This document shows, piece after piece, positions 36,878 to 46,561 of a DNA stretch of 64,000 bases (the stretch's first letter is position 1; each line of letters starts with the position of its first letter). Position numbers and translations under genes: made by a program. The notes beneath the pieces are model-generated. The model saw nothing but the letters and a program-made list of their open reading frames with translations. It did no database searches and was not told the origin of the DNA. The stretch is taken from positions 285,471 to 349,470 of the forward strand of contig NZ_DS999311.1 in the NCBI RefSeq assembly GCF_000156715.1. The letters are read 5' to 3'. The DNA is from Francisella philomiragia subsp. philomiragia ATCC 25015 (GTDB lineage Bacteria; Pseudomonadota; Gammaproteobacteria; Francisellales; Francisellaceae).

Positions 36878-38398
36878 ATGGTAAATGTAGAAAATATCAA
36901 ACTTGATTACTTAAGCCCAGATGACTATCAGGAACTCAAAGAGGCTATGATAGAAGTCTACAATATTAGAAACCCTTACTGGGAAGATCACCAAATAGAC
37001 ACTCTAATAAAGAAATTTCCGGAAGGACAAGTCGTTATAAAAGTTAATGATCAGTTAGCTGGATGTGCATTATCAATTATTGTTGACTACAAAAAATTTG
37101 GTCATAAACACACTTATAAAGAAATCACTGGAAATGATACATTCAATACCCATGATGATGAAGGTGATGTACTATACGGTATAGATCTATTTGTTAAGCC
37201 TGAGTTTAGAAGTATGCGTCTAGGTCGTAGACTTTATGACTACAGAAAAGACTTATGCGAAAGACTAAATTTAAAAAGCATTATTATCGGTGGCAGAATA
37301 CCTGGATATCATGAATATGCTGATAAAATGACTCCTCAAGAGTATATCAACAAACTTAAAAGACAAGAACTACACGATCCTGTTTTACGCTTTCAGATGA
37401 GTAATGATTTTCAACCAATTAGAGTTGTCAAATCATATTTAGAAGGTGATACCGAATCTAACGACTTTGCAGTATTACTAAAATGGACAAATATCTATTA
37501 TGAAGAAGAAGCAAAAGAAGCAGCCCCTATAAAAAGAGATGTGCGTCTTGGACTAATTCAATGGCAAATGCGTCCATATAAAGGTTTAGATGAGCTAATG
37601 CAACATGCTGAATACTTCGTAAATGCTGTATCCAACTATAGATCTGATTTTGCATTATTCCCAGAGTTTTTCAATGCTCCATTAATGGCTGAGAATAACC
37701 ATTTATCAGAACCTGAAGCAATTAGAGAACTTGCAAAACACACACAAACAATTACTGATAAATTCTCAGAGTTCGCTATAACTTATAACATCAACATCAT
37801 TACAGGAAGTATGCCTGAAATGAAGGATGGAAAGCTATATAATGTTGGTTATCTATGCCGTAGAGATGGTACTGTAGAGAAGTATGAAAAACTTCATGTA
37901 ACTCCTGATGAAGCTATGGTTTGGGGACTTCAAGGTGGTGACAAGCTTGAAGTATTTGATACTGATTGCGGTAAAATTGGTATATTGATTTGCTATGATT
38001 CAGAGTTCCCTGAATTAAGTAGAATACTTGCCGAAGATGGCATGGATATTCTTTTTGTACCATTTTTGACAGATACTCAAAACGGCTTCTCAAGAGTTAG
38101 AAACTGCGCTCAAGCTAGAGCTATAGAAAACGAGTGCTATGTTGCTATAGCAGGTAGTGTGGGTAACTTACCGAATGTACACAACATGGATATCCAGTAT
38201 GCTCAATCTATGGTATTCACACCTTGTGACTTTGCCTTCCCTCCTACAGGTATAAAAGCTGAAGCCACCCCAAATACTGAGATGATACTAATAGTAGATG
38301 TTGATATTAATCTACTTCGTGAATTAAATCAGTTTGGTAGTGTCAAAAATCTAAGAGATAGACGTAAAGATTTATATACTCTTAGACGAAGAAACTGA
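36878..38398 (+). CDS. GNAT acetyltransferase-nitrilase (carbon-nitrogen hydrolase) fusion
   Basis: A 506-residue two-domain enzyme. Residues about 1-205 are a GNAT domain, with VKPEFRSMRLGRRLYDYRKDLCERL (about 107-131) as the acetyl-CoA loop, although the usual Q/RxxGxG/A reads RSMRLG. Residues about 222-500 are a carbon-nitrogen hydrolase with the full triad: Glu in FALFPEFFNAP (about 263), Lys in YEKLHVTPDEAM (about 338) and Cys in GILICYDSEFPE (about 371). The fusion is a known but poorly characterised architecture. A substrate that is acylated at one nitrogen and hydrolysed at an amide or nitrile is the simplest idea. The neighbours on the opposite strand are an MFS carrier and a BHMT-like methyltransferase. 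Confidence 0.9.
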   Translation: MVNVENIKLDYLSPDDYQELKEAMIEVYNIRNPYWEDHQIDTLIKKFPEGQVVIKVNDQLAGCALSIIVDYKKFGHKHTYKEITGNDTFNTHDDEGDVLYGIDLFVKPEFRSMRLGRRLYDYRKDLCERLNLKSIIIGGRIPGYHEYADKMTPQEYINKLKRQELHDPVLRFQMSNDFQPIRVVKSYLEGDTESNDFAVLLKWTNIYYEEEAKEAAPIKRDVRLGLIQWQMRPYKGLDELMQHAEYFVNAVSNYRSDFALFPEFFNAPLMAENNHLSEPEAIRELAKHTQTITDKFSEFAITYNINIITGSMPEMKDGKLYNVGYLCRRDGTVEKYEKLHVTPDEAMVWGLQGGDKLEVFDTDCGKIGILICYDSEFPELSRILAEDGMDILFVPFLTDTQNGFSRVRNCAQARAIENECYVAIAGSVGNLPNVHNMDIQYAQSMVFTPCDFAFPPTGIKAEATPNTEMILIVDVDINLLRELNQFGSVKNLRDRRKDLYTLRRRN

Positions 38399-38485
38399 TA
38401 GGATACTTACTAGAAACTAGACTCTATGACCATATTCTCGCATATGCTTAATAGTTTGATTATTTGTGCCATTTTTTTATCTTAA

Positions 38486-39766
38486 TTATATTTCATAATC
38501 ACTAAAATTTTCTGCATAAGCCTTAGTTTTAATCTTCTTATCTAATCTATAAAAAGCAATGCATGAGTAGACACCAATTAAAGAGACTATAGCCATATAC
38601 ACAAAATATAGCTGATACCCTAATACACCGGGATAGGTTTCTAATAAGTATCCATTTAGTATAGGTAGTAATATATCTGGTGAAAAAGATAACATTGCTG
38701 CCACACCTATAGCTAAACCCAATATCTCTTTTGGAAAATCGCACATCTCTATAGTAGACCAATAAGTTCCTCTTGCTGCATAAGTTACTATTCCAAACAA
38801 CATTACAATAGCAATAATTATCGAGGTATTGTTAAAAAACATAGGTATCGCTATAGCTGAAATACTCAATAAAAACAAAGAAATCATGATTAATAGCAAA
38901 GTTTTTAATATACAAAACTTATCAGCAAAAATTCCAGCGCACATTGCACCAAAAGGCTTTGTCCAAAGTTTCAAAGCAATAATGCCTCCAACCATATAGG
39001 TCGTTAATCCAAATCCTGATTCATTTAAATAACCTGAGAAACTAAATGTTGACCAAAATACTTGATATGCACAAAAAATTATAAGTACAACATATTTAAA
39101 TCTTCTATTTCTAAATATAATCTTTAAATTCTCTAATAAATTACCTTTAACTATTCTCTCAATTTTCTTTATATCTGGACTTTGCTTGAAGCAGAACCAA
39201 AAAATTATACCGACAAAAATACAAATAGCAGAATACATTAATATGACATTTATTAAAGCTTGAGGATCTTTATCGGAAGTTTTCTTCGCGGTTATAAAAT
39301 AAATATATACTGCAGCTGTTGCTAATATAGCTTCAACAAGACCTCTACCTCCCTCAAAGGCTCCAAAAAACTTACCTTGAGCATTTTTACCAGCAATGAT
39401 ATTTATCAGTTTCAAAGAGGCTGCAGAAAAGGATAAGCCTGTAGTTATACCCCATCCTAAATATACAAAGCATAAAGAGTAAAAAGATGGAACAGTTGAA
39501 AAATAAAAACCAATACAGCCTGTACCAATTAGAGAGAATGTAATTAGCTTTTTCATCGAAATCTTATCTGCTAACCAACCACCAGGAACATATCCCAAGA
39601 AAAATGATAAGCCCAATATTGAATACAAATTACCCAATTGAAAAATACTTATATTAAAGGTTGCAAGCATTTGATCCTGAAAGTTTTGCCTAAGATAAAC
39701 TATTGGATATATAACTCCTCCTGCTAATATTAATAACAGAAGTTCTAATGTTTTTTGTCTGCCCAT
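38486..39766 (-). CDS. MFS transporter
   Basis: A 426-residue major facilitator with 12 likely helices. The first inter-helix loop carries the family motif GGWLADKISMKKLI (about 62-75), and a weaker copy, GIFADKFCILKTLL, follows the seventh helix. The first segment (YLRQNFQDQMLATFNISIFQLGNLYSI) and the sequence FEGGRGLVEAILAT in helix 5 recall sugar-phosphate or organic-anion carriers (the FucP/UhpT/hexuronate side of the superfamily). Substrate is unknown. It follows the BHMT-like gene by 42 bp on the same strand and so is probably cotranscribed with it. Confidence 0.88.
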   Translation of the reverse strand: MGRQKTLELLLLILAGGVIYPIVYLRQNFQDQMLATFNISIFQLGNLYSILGLSFFLGYVPGGWLADKISMKKLITFSLIGTGCIGFYFSTVPSFYSLCFVYLGWGITTGLSFSAASLKLINIIAGKNAQGKFFGAFEGGRGLVEAILATAAVYIYFITAKKTSDKDPQALINVILMYSAICIFVGIIFWFCFKQSPDIKKIERIVKGNLLENLKIIFRNRRFKYVVLIIFCAYQVFWSTFSFSGYLNESGFGLTTYMVGGIIALKLWTKPFGAMCAGIFADKFCILKTLLLIMISLFLLSISAIAIPMFFNNTSIIIAIVMLFGIVTYAARGTYWSTIEMCDFPKEILGLAIGVAAMLSFSPDILLPILNGYLLETYPGVLGYQLYFVYMAIVSLIGVYSCIAFYRLDKKIKTKAYAENFSDYEI

Positions 39767-39808
39767 TTTAATACCCTCGAAATAGAGACTATAAAAAGAG
39801 ATATAGAT

Positions 39809-40879
39809 TTAAGCCTTATCTCCATACGCTTGTATATGCTTAGCTATTCGCTGATGTGTTCCATACATGCTATGGTTTTGCATTTTTTCTCTATACTTAC
39901 TTGCTGGTACTGTTAATCCCACAGCTTCGGCAACCTCTCTAATCAAAGCAGGACTTGCCCCACAACAGACTCCTAAATAATTAACCCCAAAATCATAAGC
40001 CTCTTTAGCAAACTCTCTAATCTCGTAACGATTACAAAACAGCGGATCTAATGCTGTAGGGAATGGTCTACCATGTGGTGATGGGCAACTACAACCATTA
40101 TTATCTGGTAGATTAAAAAATGTTGGATGATCATCTGTTGTCCTATATGGAACAGGTAACGCTGCAACATGGCATTTAACGGCTTTACGAATATCTTTGA
40201 GATATGGAAGCATTGTCTGAGGACCTCTAAAACAATTTAAGCCTACGACATCTGCTCCTAATTGCTCTAGCTCTTTACACGTATCAACAATTGACCAGCC
40301 ATCTAACATCACGTTTTGACCCATTGGAGCTATTGTTAAAACTGCTGGTAAGCCAGATTTTTTGATTACTTCAACGGCCTTAAATGCTTCCTCAGCATAG
40401 GAAAATGTTTCTCCTATTATCATATCAGCACCTTCTTCAACTGCCCAAGTCACCATCTCATCAAACATTCTCTCAACTTCTAGCTGAGCCTTTCTATCCC
40501 CTTGCTTCCAAATATTTGAGTTGCAAATATTACCCGCCATCAAATTTGGCTGAACTCCTTTAGGAGCAGAATCAGCAACTTTTTTAGCGATTCTAAGAGC
40601 TTGTCTATTCAAATCCTCTATAATATGCTCCTGCCCTGCTACTTTAAGCTTTTCTCTATGCGCATAATAGGTTAAAGCCTCTACTACATCAGAACCTGCA
40701 TGCTGAAACTCTCTATGTAATCCTTCTACAATCTCTGGATGATCTAAAACTACTGTTGGCACAAATTCACCTGATGCCAAGAATCCGCGTCTTTCTAATT
40801 CAAAAATAAAACCTTCTGCGCAGATAACAGGACCTTTATTTAAACGTTCTATCAAACCTTCTTTTTCTTTAATACTCAT
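39809..40879 (-). CDS. homocysteine S-methyltransferase family protein (BHMT-like)
   Basis: A 356-residue zinc-dependent methyltransferase of the Hcy-binding barrel type. The three zinc Cys ligands are in VGLNCFRGPQ (about 220) and GVCCGASP (a Cys-Cys pair near residue 305). The order of conserved blocks (EALTYYAHREKLKVAG, IGETFSYAEEAFKAVE, YEIREFAKEAYDFGVNYLGVCCG) is closest to betaine-homocysteine methyltransferase rather than MetH or MmuM. The methyl donor cannot be told; glycine betaine or a dimethylsulfonio compound would fit. It precedes the MFS gene on the minus strand. An AGGAG ribosome binding site is present. Confidence 0.85.
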   Translation of the reverse strand: MSIKEKEGLIERLNKGPVICAEGFIFELERRGFLASGEFVPTVVLDHPEIVEGLHREFQHAGSDVVEALTYYAHREKLKVAGQEHIIEDLNRQALRIAKKVADSAPKGVQPNLMAGNICNSNIWKQGDRKAQLEVERMFDEMVTWAVEEGADMIIGETFSYAEEAFKAVEVIKKSGLPAVLTIAPMGQNVMLDGWSIVDTCKELEQLGADVVGLNCFRGPQTMLPYLKDIRKAVKCHVAALPVPYRTTDDHPTFFNLPDNNGCSCPSPHGRPFPTALDPLFCNRYEIREFAKEAYDFGVNYLGVCCGASPALIREVAEAVGLTVPASKYREKMQNHSMYGTHQRIAKHIQAYGDKA

Positions 40880-41184
40880 TTTTATACTCCTCTTAGTCTT
40901 TAAACCACATATAAAAAATGATAAATATGTAGCATTTATTTAAAAAATTAAGGCTTTTTTGGAAAGGTTTTAGAAAAACTATTTCAAAAAAACCATCTGC
41001 AAAAGCGGATGGTCTATAAATGAATATCAAAGACAACAAACTACGCTTTAGCAGAATTTATAAAGCGCTCGCAAGTTGATACATTAAATCAGCGCTATAA
41101 GACCAAGTTACACGATTCTAAAAATAAGAACAACCTTTTACAGTAAAAAAACAATAGGAAATAAGTAACAAACGATAAACATAC
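40880..41184. other. 305-bp gap: gabD terminator, promoter region of the BHMT-like gene
   Basis: The part next to 40879 must hold the BHMT-like gene's promoter and ribosome binding site. A strong minus-strand terminator lies at 40986-41013. The remaining 41014-41184 has no credible gene but contains two AGCGCT blocks (41066 and 41092 regions) bracketing a short hairpin; it is the 3' untranslated region of gabD. Confidence 0.5.
40986..41013 (-). terminator. intrinsic terminator of the ackA-pta-gabD operon
   Basis: On the minus strand, ACCATCCGC / GCAGATGGT forms a 9-bp stem with one G-T pair and a TTTT loop, followed by seven T residues (40992-40986). It lies about 170 bp past the gabD stop. 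Confidence 0.8.
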
Positions 41185-42618
41185 TTATATAAAACTTTGT
41201 AAACTATATTTAGCTTCCAAAAACTCATAAATACCATCATCAGACCCTTCTCTACCAAGACCTGATTGCTTAACCCCACCGAATGGCGCTTTTTCATTTG
41301 AGATAGCTCCTGAGTTTATACCTACCATTCCATAAGCTAAAGCATTTCTTACTCTTCTAATCTGATTCATATCACTACTAAAGAAATAGCTTGCTAAACC
41401 ATACTTAGTGTTATTGGCTCTTTGGATAACTTCATCTTCAGATTCAAAACTAAAAATAGCTATAACTGGTCCAAAAGTCTCTTCGCAACTGATAACCATA
41501 CTATCTTGCATATTATCTAGAATAGTAGGCTCATAAAAGTTGCCTCCTAGCTCTGGATTTACCCTACCACCACAAACTAGCTTTGCTCCATTAGTCAGTG
41601 CATTATCAACATGAGACTGTACTTTATCAACAGCTGCGGCATTAATCAAAGGTCCTACTTTAACATCTTCATCTAACCCATTACCTTGCCTAAGATCAAG
41701 GATAGCTGACTTCAATCTGGCAATAAAATCTTCTTTTATAGATTGATGAACAAAAACACGATTTGGAGCTACACATACTTGACCAGCATTTCTTATTTTC
41801 GATGCTAGCAAACCTTCGATAGCCTTTTCGATATTAGCGCTTTTGAAGACTATAAATGGTGCATTACCTCCCAGCTCTAGAGAAACTTTCTTAACAGTAT
41901 CAGCTGCTTGCTGCATTAAGAGTTTGCCAACTCTTGTTGATCCTGTGAAAGTGATTTTTCTAACTAAATTACTCTTCTGAAATTCATAACCTATGACCTT
42001 TGAATCCCCACAAACTATCTGTAGAAGATTCTCATCAGCCCCAGCCTCGATAAAAAGTTCGCGCGCAGCAAAAGCTGTCAAAGGCGTTAACTCAGAAGGT
42101 TTAACAATGACACTACATCCAGCAGCTATTGCAGGGGCTGCCTTACGAGTAATCATCGCAAGAGGAAAATTCCAAGGTGTAATTGCAGCAACCACACCAA
42201 CAGGATAATAATCCACCCTTCCCTCAGAATTACTAATATTTGGATCAAAAACACGTGAATCTATTCTTTTTGCCTTTTCTGCATACCATTTGATAAAGCT
42301 AGCTCCATATTGAACTTCAATCTTTGCTTCAGCGAGAGGCTTACCGCTCTCTAGTGTGATAATCTCTGCTAAATCATCAGAATTTTCTATTATCAAATCA
42401 AACCATTTTTCTAATAACTTCGATTTTTCACTTGAAGGAATATTTTTAAATATATTTTGTGCATGTTTAGCTACTAGAATACTATCCTCAACATACTCTG
42501 AGGATTTCTCTTCTAAACGACAAATTGACTTATTTGTAGCAGGATTAACTACATCAAAACTTTTTGCACCAGAAAAAGAGTATTTATCTATTACTCTTTT
42601 TAAAAGTCTATTAGACAT
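41185..42618 (-). CDS. gabD: succinate-semialdehyde dehydrogenase (aldehyde dehydrogenase family)
   Basis: A 477-residue NAD(P)-dependent aldehyde dehydrogenase. AAITPWNFPLAMITRKAAPAIAAGCSVIVKPSELTP (about 145-180) is the cofactor-binding core. The catalytic Glu is in LELGGNAPF near residue 252 and the catalytic Cys in RNAGQVCVAPNR near residue 286. The substrate-class sequence resembles GabD/SSADH more than other family members, but specificity is inferred. It follows pta by 15 bp in the ackA-pta-gabD run, which ties it to short-chain acid or aldehyde metabolism. An intrinsic terminator lies downstream. Confidence 0.88.
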   Translation of the reverse strand: MSNRLLKRVIDKYSFSGAKSFDVVNPATNKSICRLEEKSSEYVEDSILVAKHAQNIFKNIPSSEKSKLLEKWFDLIIENSDDLAEIITLESGKPLAEAKIEVQYGASFIKWYAEKAKRIDSRVFDPNISNSEGRVDYYPVGVVAAITPWNFPLAMITRKAAPAIAAGCSVIVKPSELTPLTAFAARELFIEAGADENLLQIVCGDSKVIGYEFQKSNLVRKITFTGSTRVGKLLMQQAADTVKKVSLELGGNAPFIVFKSANIEKAIEGLLASKIRNAGQVCVAPNRVFVHQSIKEDFIARLKSAILDLRQGNGLDEDVKVGPLINAAAVDKVQSHVDNALTNGAKLVCGGRVNPELGGNFYEPTILDNMQDSMVISCEETFGPVIAIFSFESEDEVIQRANNTKYGLASYFFSSDMNQIRRVRNALAYGMVGINSGAISNEKAPFGGVKQSGLGREGSDDGIYEFLEAKYSLQSFI

Positions 42619-42633
42619 ATTTGCCTCCTAGTT

Positions 42634-44730
42634 TTATATTGCTTGAATAGCTGTTATCGCAATTGTATAAGTTATATCATCTACAGTTGCACCTCTAGAT
42701 AAATCATTAACAGGCTTATTTATACCTTGTAATACCGGACCAATACTTAATACATTTGCACTTCGCTGGACTGCTTTATAAACAGTGTTACCTGTGTTCA
42801 AATCAGGGAATATTAGTACAGTAGCTTTACCTGCAACTGGACTATTTGGAGCTTTTTTCTTCGCTACACTCTCGATCATAGCAGCATCATACTGAAGTGG
42901 TCCATCTACCAATAAATCAGGAGCACTTTGTTTAAGCAGCTCTGTTGCTTTACGCACCTTTTCAACTTGAACCCCAGAACCTGATGAACCTGTACTATAA
43001 CTAATCATCGCAACACGAGGCTCAATACCAAACTTCTTAGCTGATTCAGCACTTTGTATCGCAATATCAACTAACTGCTCTGCTGTTGGATCTTGATTAA
43101 CAGCGCAATCTCCGAATACTATCACCTCATCAGGCATACACATAAAAAACACTGATGATACTAGTGATGAATTTGGCTTAGTTTTGACTAATTGTAATGC
43201 TGGTCTAAGAACATCTGCAGTAGTATGCTCAGCACCAGACACTAATCCATCAACTTCACCCAAATAAAGCATAAGTGTTGCTACAACTATTGGATCTTTT
43301 AGAGCATCTCTAGCCATACTTTCAGACAAACCTTTATGCTTTCTAAGCTCCATCAATGTTTTTAGGTATTTTGCCTCAGCTTCATCGACAACAGTTACAA
43401 CTTCGATACTCTCAGGTAAGCTAAAACCATTCATCTCAGCCACTTTAAAGATTTTCTCTCTATCACCGATAAGTACACACTCAGCTAAGCCTTGTTCATG
43501 ACAGTTTTTAGCTGCCTGTAAAGTTCTTGGCTCATAACTCTCTGGTAAAATAATTCTCTTTTTGGCTTTTCGCGCCATCTTCAAAAGATGATATCTAAAT
43601 GCTGGAGGCGACATAACTTGATGCTCAGAGATATCCGACGTAATAGATCTAACTATTGTGTCTCTGTCTAATGATGAAGATATTACTTCTTTGACTTTTT
43701 GAATACGCTCTTTATCATCAATTGGTATTCCCATTAGATCAATACTTGCAAGTTTTAAAATTGTATTTACACTTTTATTTTTTGTTGTCAGAATTGCCAA
43801 TCCTGCTTTCTTAGCAGTTTCTACACATAGCTCTCTAACCTTATTATCTAGATATTCTTCAGCTGTTAAAATAATACCTGCTATTTTCATACCATTTTTT
43901 GCAGCTAAACAGGTAGTCACTAAGATATCAGATCGATCAGCAGCAGTTATAATCAAAGAATTTGGAGTCAAATCACTTATAAAATTATCAACCCCTCTTG
44001 AACACATCATTACTCTATCAACACGAGCATCTAAACCAACTTCCGATATGTGATTTAGCTTAAGAATATTTTTGATATCTAATATCCTTGGTGAGGTTCT
44101 TTCCTTATCCCACTCTACAACACCTAAAAGTACCAATCCCTTATGTTTAAATACTGATAACTCTTTAAGCTCATCTATACCCACATGTTGCTGCTTATCA
44201 TAAGTAATATCCTCTTCAGTCAAACTAAAACTAACTCTTCCATCATCGTCATAAGGCGCATTTAACTTTGTAATTACAGCACCCATAATATTAATCTGCT
44301 TTGGTAAGCTACGCATAGCGTAATCAAGTTCATCATTAATATCATTTATAGGTTTATTACCATGGTATGAGACTATTATTACTTCCGAACCAAGAGCTTT
44401 TATAATCTCTATATTCAATTCATCAACAATCGCATTTAATGGATATAACCTATGGTAGTTATTACCTTGTCTAAACAATCCAGATATTACAGCAAAATCG
44501 GAATCTAGGCATTTTTCATAAAATTTACTTAGAACTATCTCAACATAGTCTTTTACACGATTATTAAGCAAATATGATTCTATTTGCTCGATACTCATAT
44601 CCATATCATAAATAGGATGAAATGAGTCAACTTTTAACCCTTTTTGCTGTAATGCATATACCACACTACTTGCCAAAATTCTAAGACCAGTATGTTTTGA
44701 TGTCGGAAGGATAAGTATTGATTTTTTCAT
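42634..44730 (-). CDS. pta: phosphate acetyltransferase
   Basis: Pta interconverts acetyl-CoA and acetyl phosphate. The 698 residues give the long enterobacterial architecture. An N-terminal P-loop-like BioD domain starts SILILPTSKHTGLRILASSVVYALQQKG, where the Walker-type loop is atypical. A central DRTGG domain (about 215-330) follows, and the catalytic PTA_PTB domain spans about 375-695 (RIILPESYEPRTLQAA, MISYSTGSSGSGVQVEKVRKAT, TVLIFPDLNTGNTVYKAVQR). It lies 9 bp after ackA and 15 bp before gabD, an operon. The acetyl phosphate it makes may feed response regulators as well as ATP synthesis. Confidence 0.96.
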   Translation of the reverse strand: MKKSILILPTSKHTGLRILASSVVYALQQKGLKVDSFHPIYDMDMSIEQIESYLLNNRVKDYVEIVLSKFYEKCLDSDFAVISGLFRQGNNYHRLYPLNAIVDELNIEIIKALGSEVIIVSYHGNKPINDINDELDYAMRSLPKQINIMGAVITKLNAPYDDDGRVSFSLTEEDITYDKQQHVGIDELKELSVFKHKGLVLLGVVEWDKERTSPRILDIKNILKLNHISEVGLDARVDRVMMCSRGVDNFISDLTPNSLIITAADRSDILVTTCLAAKNGMKIAGIILTAEEYLDNKVRELCVETAKKAGLAILTTKNKSVNTILKLASIDLMGIPIDDKERIQKVKEVISSSLDRDTIVRSITSDISEHQVMSPPAFRYHLLKMARKAKKRIILPESYEPRTLQAAKNCHEQGLAECVLIGDREKIFKVAEMNGFSLPESIEVVTVVDEAEAKYLKTLMELRKHKGLSESMARDALKDPIVVATLMLYLGEVDGLVSGAEHTTADVLRPALQLVKTKPNSSLVSSVFFMCMPDEVIVFGDCAVNQDPTAEQLVDIAIQSAESAKKFGIEPRVAMISYSTGSSGSGVQVEKVRKATELLKQSAPDLLVDGPLQYDAAMIESVAKKKAPNSPVAGKATVLIFPDLNTGNTVYKAVQRSANVLSIGPVLQGINKPVNDLSRGATVDDITYTIAITAIQAI

Positions 44731-44739
44731 AGCAAGCTC

Positions 44740-45894
44740 TTATATCAAATTTTGTGTTTCTTGAGCTATCATTAGCTCTTCATTAGTTGCAATAACCATT
44801 ATATTATGACTATTCCCTGCATTTATAAATGTTTCTGATTTCATATTTTTAGCATCATCTATTTCAAAGCCTATATTCGCTAAATTAGAAGCTACACTTT
44901 TGCGAATATTAGTGGCATTCTCACCAATGCCTCCTGTGAAAACCAAACCATCAAACTCTTTAAAATAAATCATATAACTACCAACAAACTTGGCAATCCT
45001 ATGACAAAATATTTCAATAGCTAGCTTAGCTAGTTTATCGCCATTATCAGCAAGCTCAGAAACCTCTCGCATATCACTATGACCACAGATTCCTAATAGG
45101 CCACTTTTTTTGTTTAGCATATTTGTGATATCTGCAATACTCCAGCCAAGATTATCTGAAATATATGCAAAAACACTAGGATCTATACCGCCAGAACGAG
45201 TTCCCATGACAAGTCCATCTAATGGAGTAAGCCCCATACTTGTATCAATACTTTTACCATTAACAACAGCTGTGATACTACAACCATTACCTAAGTGAGC
45301 AACTATCACATTAGCAACATCTTTATTTAATATTTTCGCTGCTTGTTGAGAAACATATTTATGTGAAGTTCCATGGGCGCCATATTTACGTATGTTATGC
45401 TCACATGTCAGCTCTCTAGGTATCGCATATTCTGCGACGTACTCAGGCATAGTTTGGTGAAATGCTGTATCAAATACTGCTACTTGAGGTAAGTTAGGAA
45501 ATATTTGCTGACAAAACAGTATCCCTTCAATATGTGCTGGATTATGTAAAGGCGCTAGAGGTATACAATCTTTTATCTTCTGTAATGAATCTTTGTCTAT
45601 AATTACAGATTTTGAAAAATACTGACCTCCATGAACCACCCTATGACCAATCGCAGAAATTTTTTCTAAATAATTATTCTCTACTAAAAAATCTTTTAAA
45701 AGCTCAAATACATCTTTGTACTCACCATTTTCTATATGCTTCTGAACTTTTTGTTGAGTTTTAAAAGTTATCTTACAGTTGCTAGCTCCAATATTCTCGG
45801 CAAGACCTGTAACAAGTGATTTTGAGTTTTGGGGATTCATCAGCGCAAATTTGACTGATGAACTTCCACAGTTTAAGACTAATATGTATGACAT
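44740..45894 (-). CDS. ackA: acetate kinase
   Basis: AckA converts acetyl phosphate and ADP to acetate and ATP. The phosphate-binding motif LVLNCGSSSVKFALM (about 5-19) is at the N-terminus. HRVVHGGQYF near residue 83 has substrate Arg/His residues, AHLGNGCSITAVVNGKSIDTSMG near residue 199 is the adenosine/phosphate region, and FTGGIGENATNIR near residue 316 is the ATP site. The 384 residues are slightly short but complete. It is the first gene of ackA-pta-gabD. Confidence 0.96.
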   Translation of the reverse strand: MSYILVLNCGSSSVKFALMNPQNSKSLVTGLAENIGASNCKITFKTQQKVQKHIENGEYKDVFELLKDFLVENNYLEKISAIGHRVVHGGQYFSKSVIIDKDSLQKIKDCIPLAPLHNPAHIEGILFCQQIFPNLPQVAVFDTAFHQTMPEYVAEYAIPRELTCEHNIRKYGAHGTSHKYVSQQAAKILNKDVANVIVAHLGNGCSITAVVNGKSIDTSMGLTPLDGLVMGTRSGGIDPSVFAYISDNLGWSIADITNMLNKKSGLLGICGHSDMREVSELADNGDKLAKLAIEIFCHRIAKFVGSYMIYFKEFDGLVFTGGIGENATNIRKSVASNLANIGFEIDDAKNMKSETFINAGNSHNIMVIATNEELMIAQETQNLI

Positions 45895-45924
45895 AAAGCA
45901 AATGAAGAATAAAATAAGAAGTGA

Positions 45925-45945
45925 CTATATTATATAATAATATAG
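45925..45945 (-). terminator. AT-rich hairpin after ssb (weak terminator candidate)
   Basis: CTATATTA / TAATATAG, a perfect 8-bp inverted repeat with a five-base loop, 48 bp past the ssb stop. On the minus strand it is followed by a T-rich but broken tract. The stem is all A-T except one pair, so it is weak. Confidence 0.3.
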
Positions 45946-45993
45946 CGAGTAGTGACAGTTAGTGTGTATATTTTAATATGGTTCTGTATATGG

Positions 45994-46482
45994 CTAGAAT
46001 GGTATATCGTCATCAAAATTTGATGAATTAATCTCAGCGAAATCCGGCATTTTATCCTGTTTTGGAGCAGGCTGTTGATTATTCTGAGGATAGTTATTAT
46101 TTGGCTGCTGATTAAAATTCGGATTGGGATTATTTTGATAGTTTGAACCGCCCTGAGAATTACCTCCAGCAACGAATTGGAAATTACTAGCAACAACTTC
46201 TGTAGTATATTGCATATTACCATTTTTGTCTTGCCATTTGTTCGTACGAAGTCTACCTTCTATGAAGAGCTGTGTACCTTTATTTGCATATCTTTGAATT
46301 GCCTCTGCAGACTTACCAAAAACAACTACTCTATGCCATTCTGTAGTTATATTTTCACCTATACCATCATTAGTAGCGATACTTAATGTTGCTACAGTAG
46401 TACCATTTTGCGTAGTTCTAACTTCTGGGTCATTACCTAATCGACCCAACAAAATAACCTTATTAACTGTTCCTTTGGCCAT
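45994..46482 (-). CDS. ssb: single-stranded DNA-binding protein
   Basis: A 162-residue SSB. The N-terminal OB fold (about 1-108) has KGTVNKVILLGRLGNDPEVR, WHRVVVFGKSAEAIQRYANKGTQLFIEGRLRTNKWQDKNG and other standard blocks. A Gly/Asn/Gln/Pro-rich disordered linker (about 115-140) leads to the acidic tip SSNFDDDIPF, which recruits repair and replication partners. The start codon has an AGGAG ribosome binding site. It lies about 80 bp after recX on the same strand. Confidence 0.97.
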   Translation of the reverse strand: MAKGTVNKVILLGRLGNDPEVRTTQNGTTVATLSIATNDGIGENITTEWHRVVVFGKSAEAIQRYANKGTQLFIEGRLRTNKWQDKNGNMQYTTEVVASNFQFVAGGNSQGGSNYQNNPNPNFNQQPNNNYPQNNQQPAPKQDKMPDFAEINSSNFDDDIPF

Positions 46483-46561
46483 TTCTAACTCCTATATTTT
46501 TTTTCAATCTTGCTAGTACTAAATCTTACAGTAAAAAAGTTTGAGAATAAAACTTATCTAC

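Noticed and set aside
45930-46223. 97-codon frame overlapping the end of ssb
   Set aside because: It is an Ile-rich out-of-frame reading of the Gln/Asn linker of SSB, with no motif or ribosome binding site.
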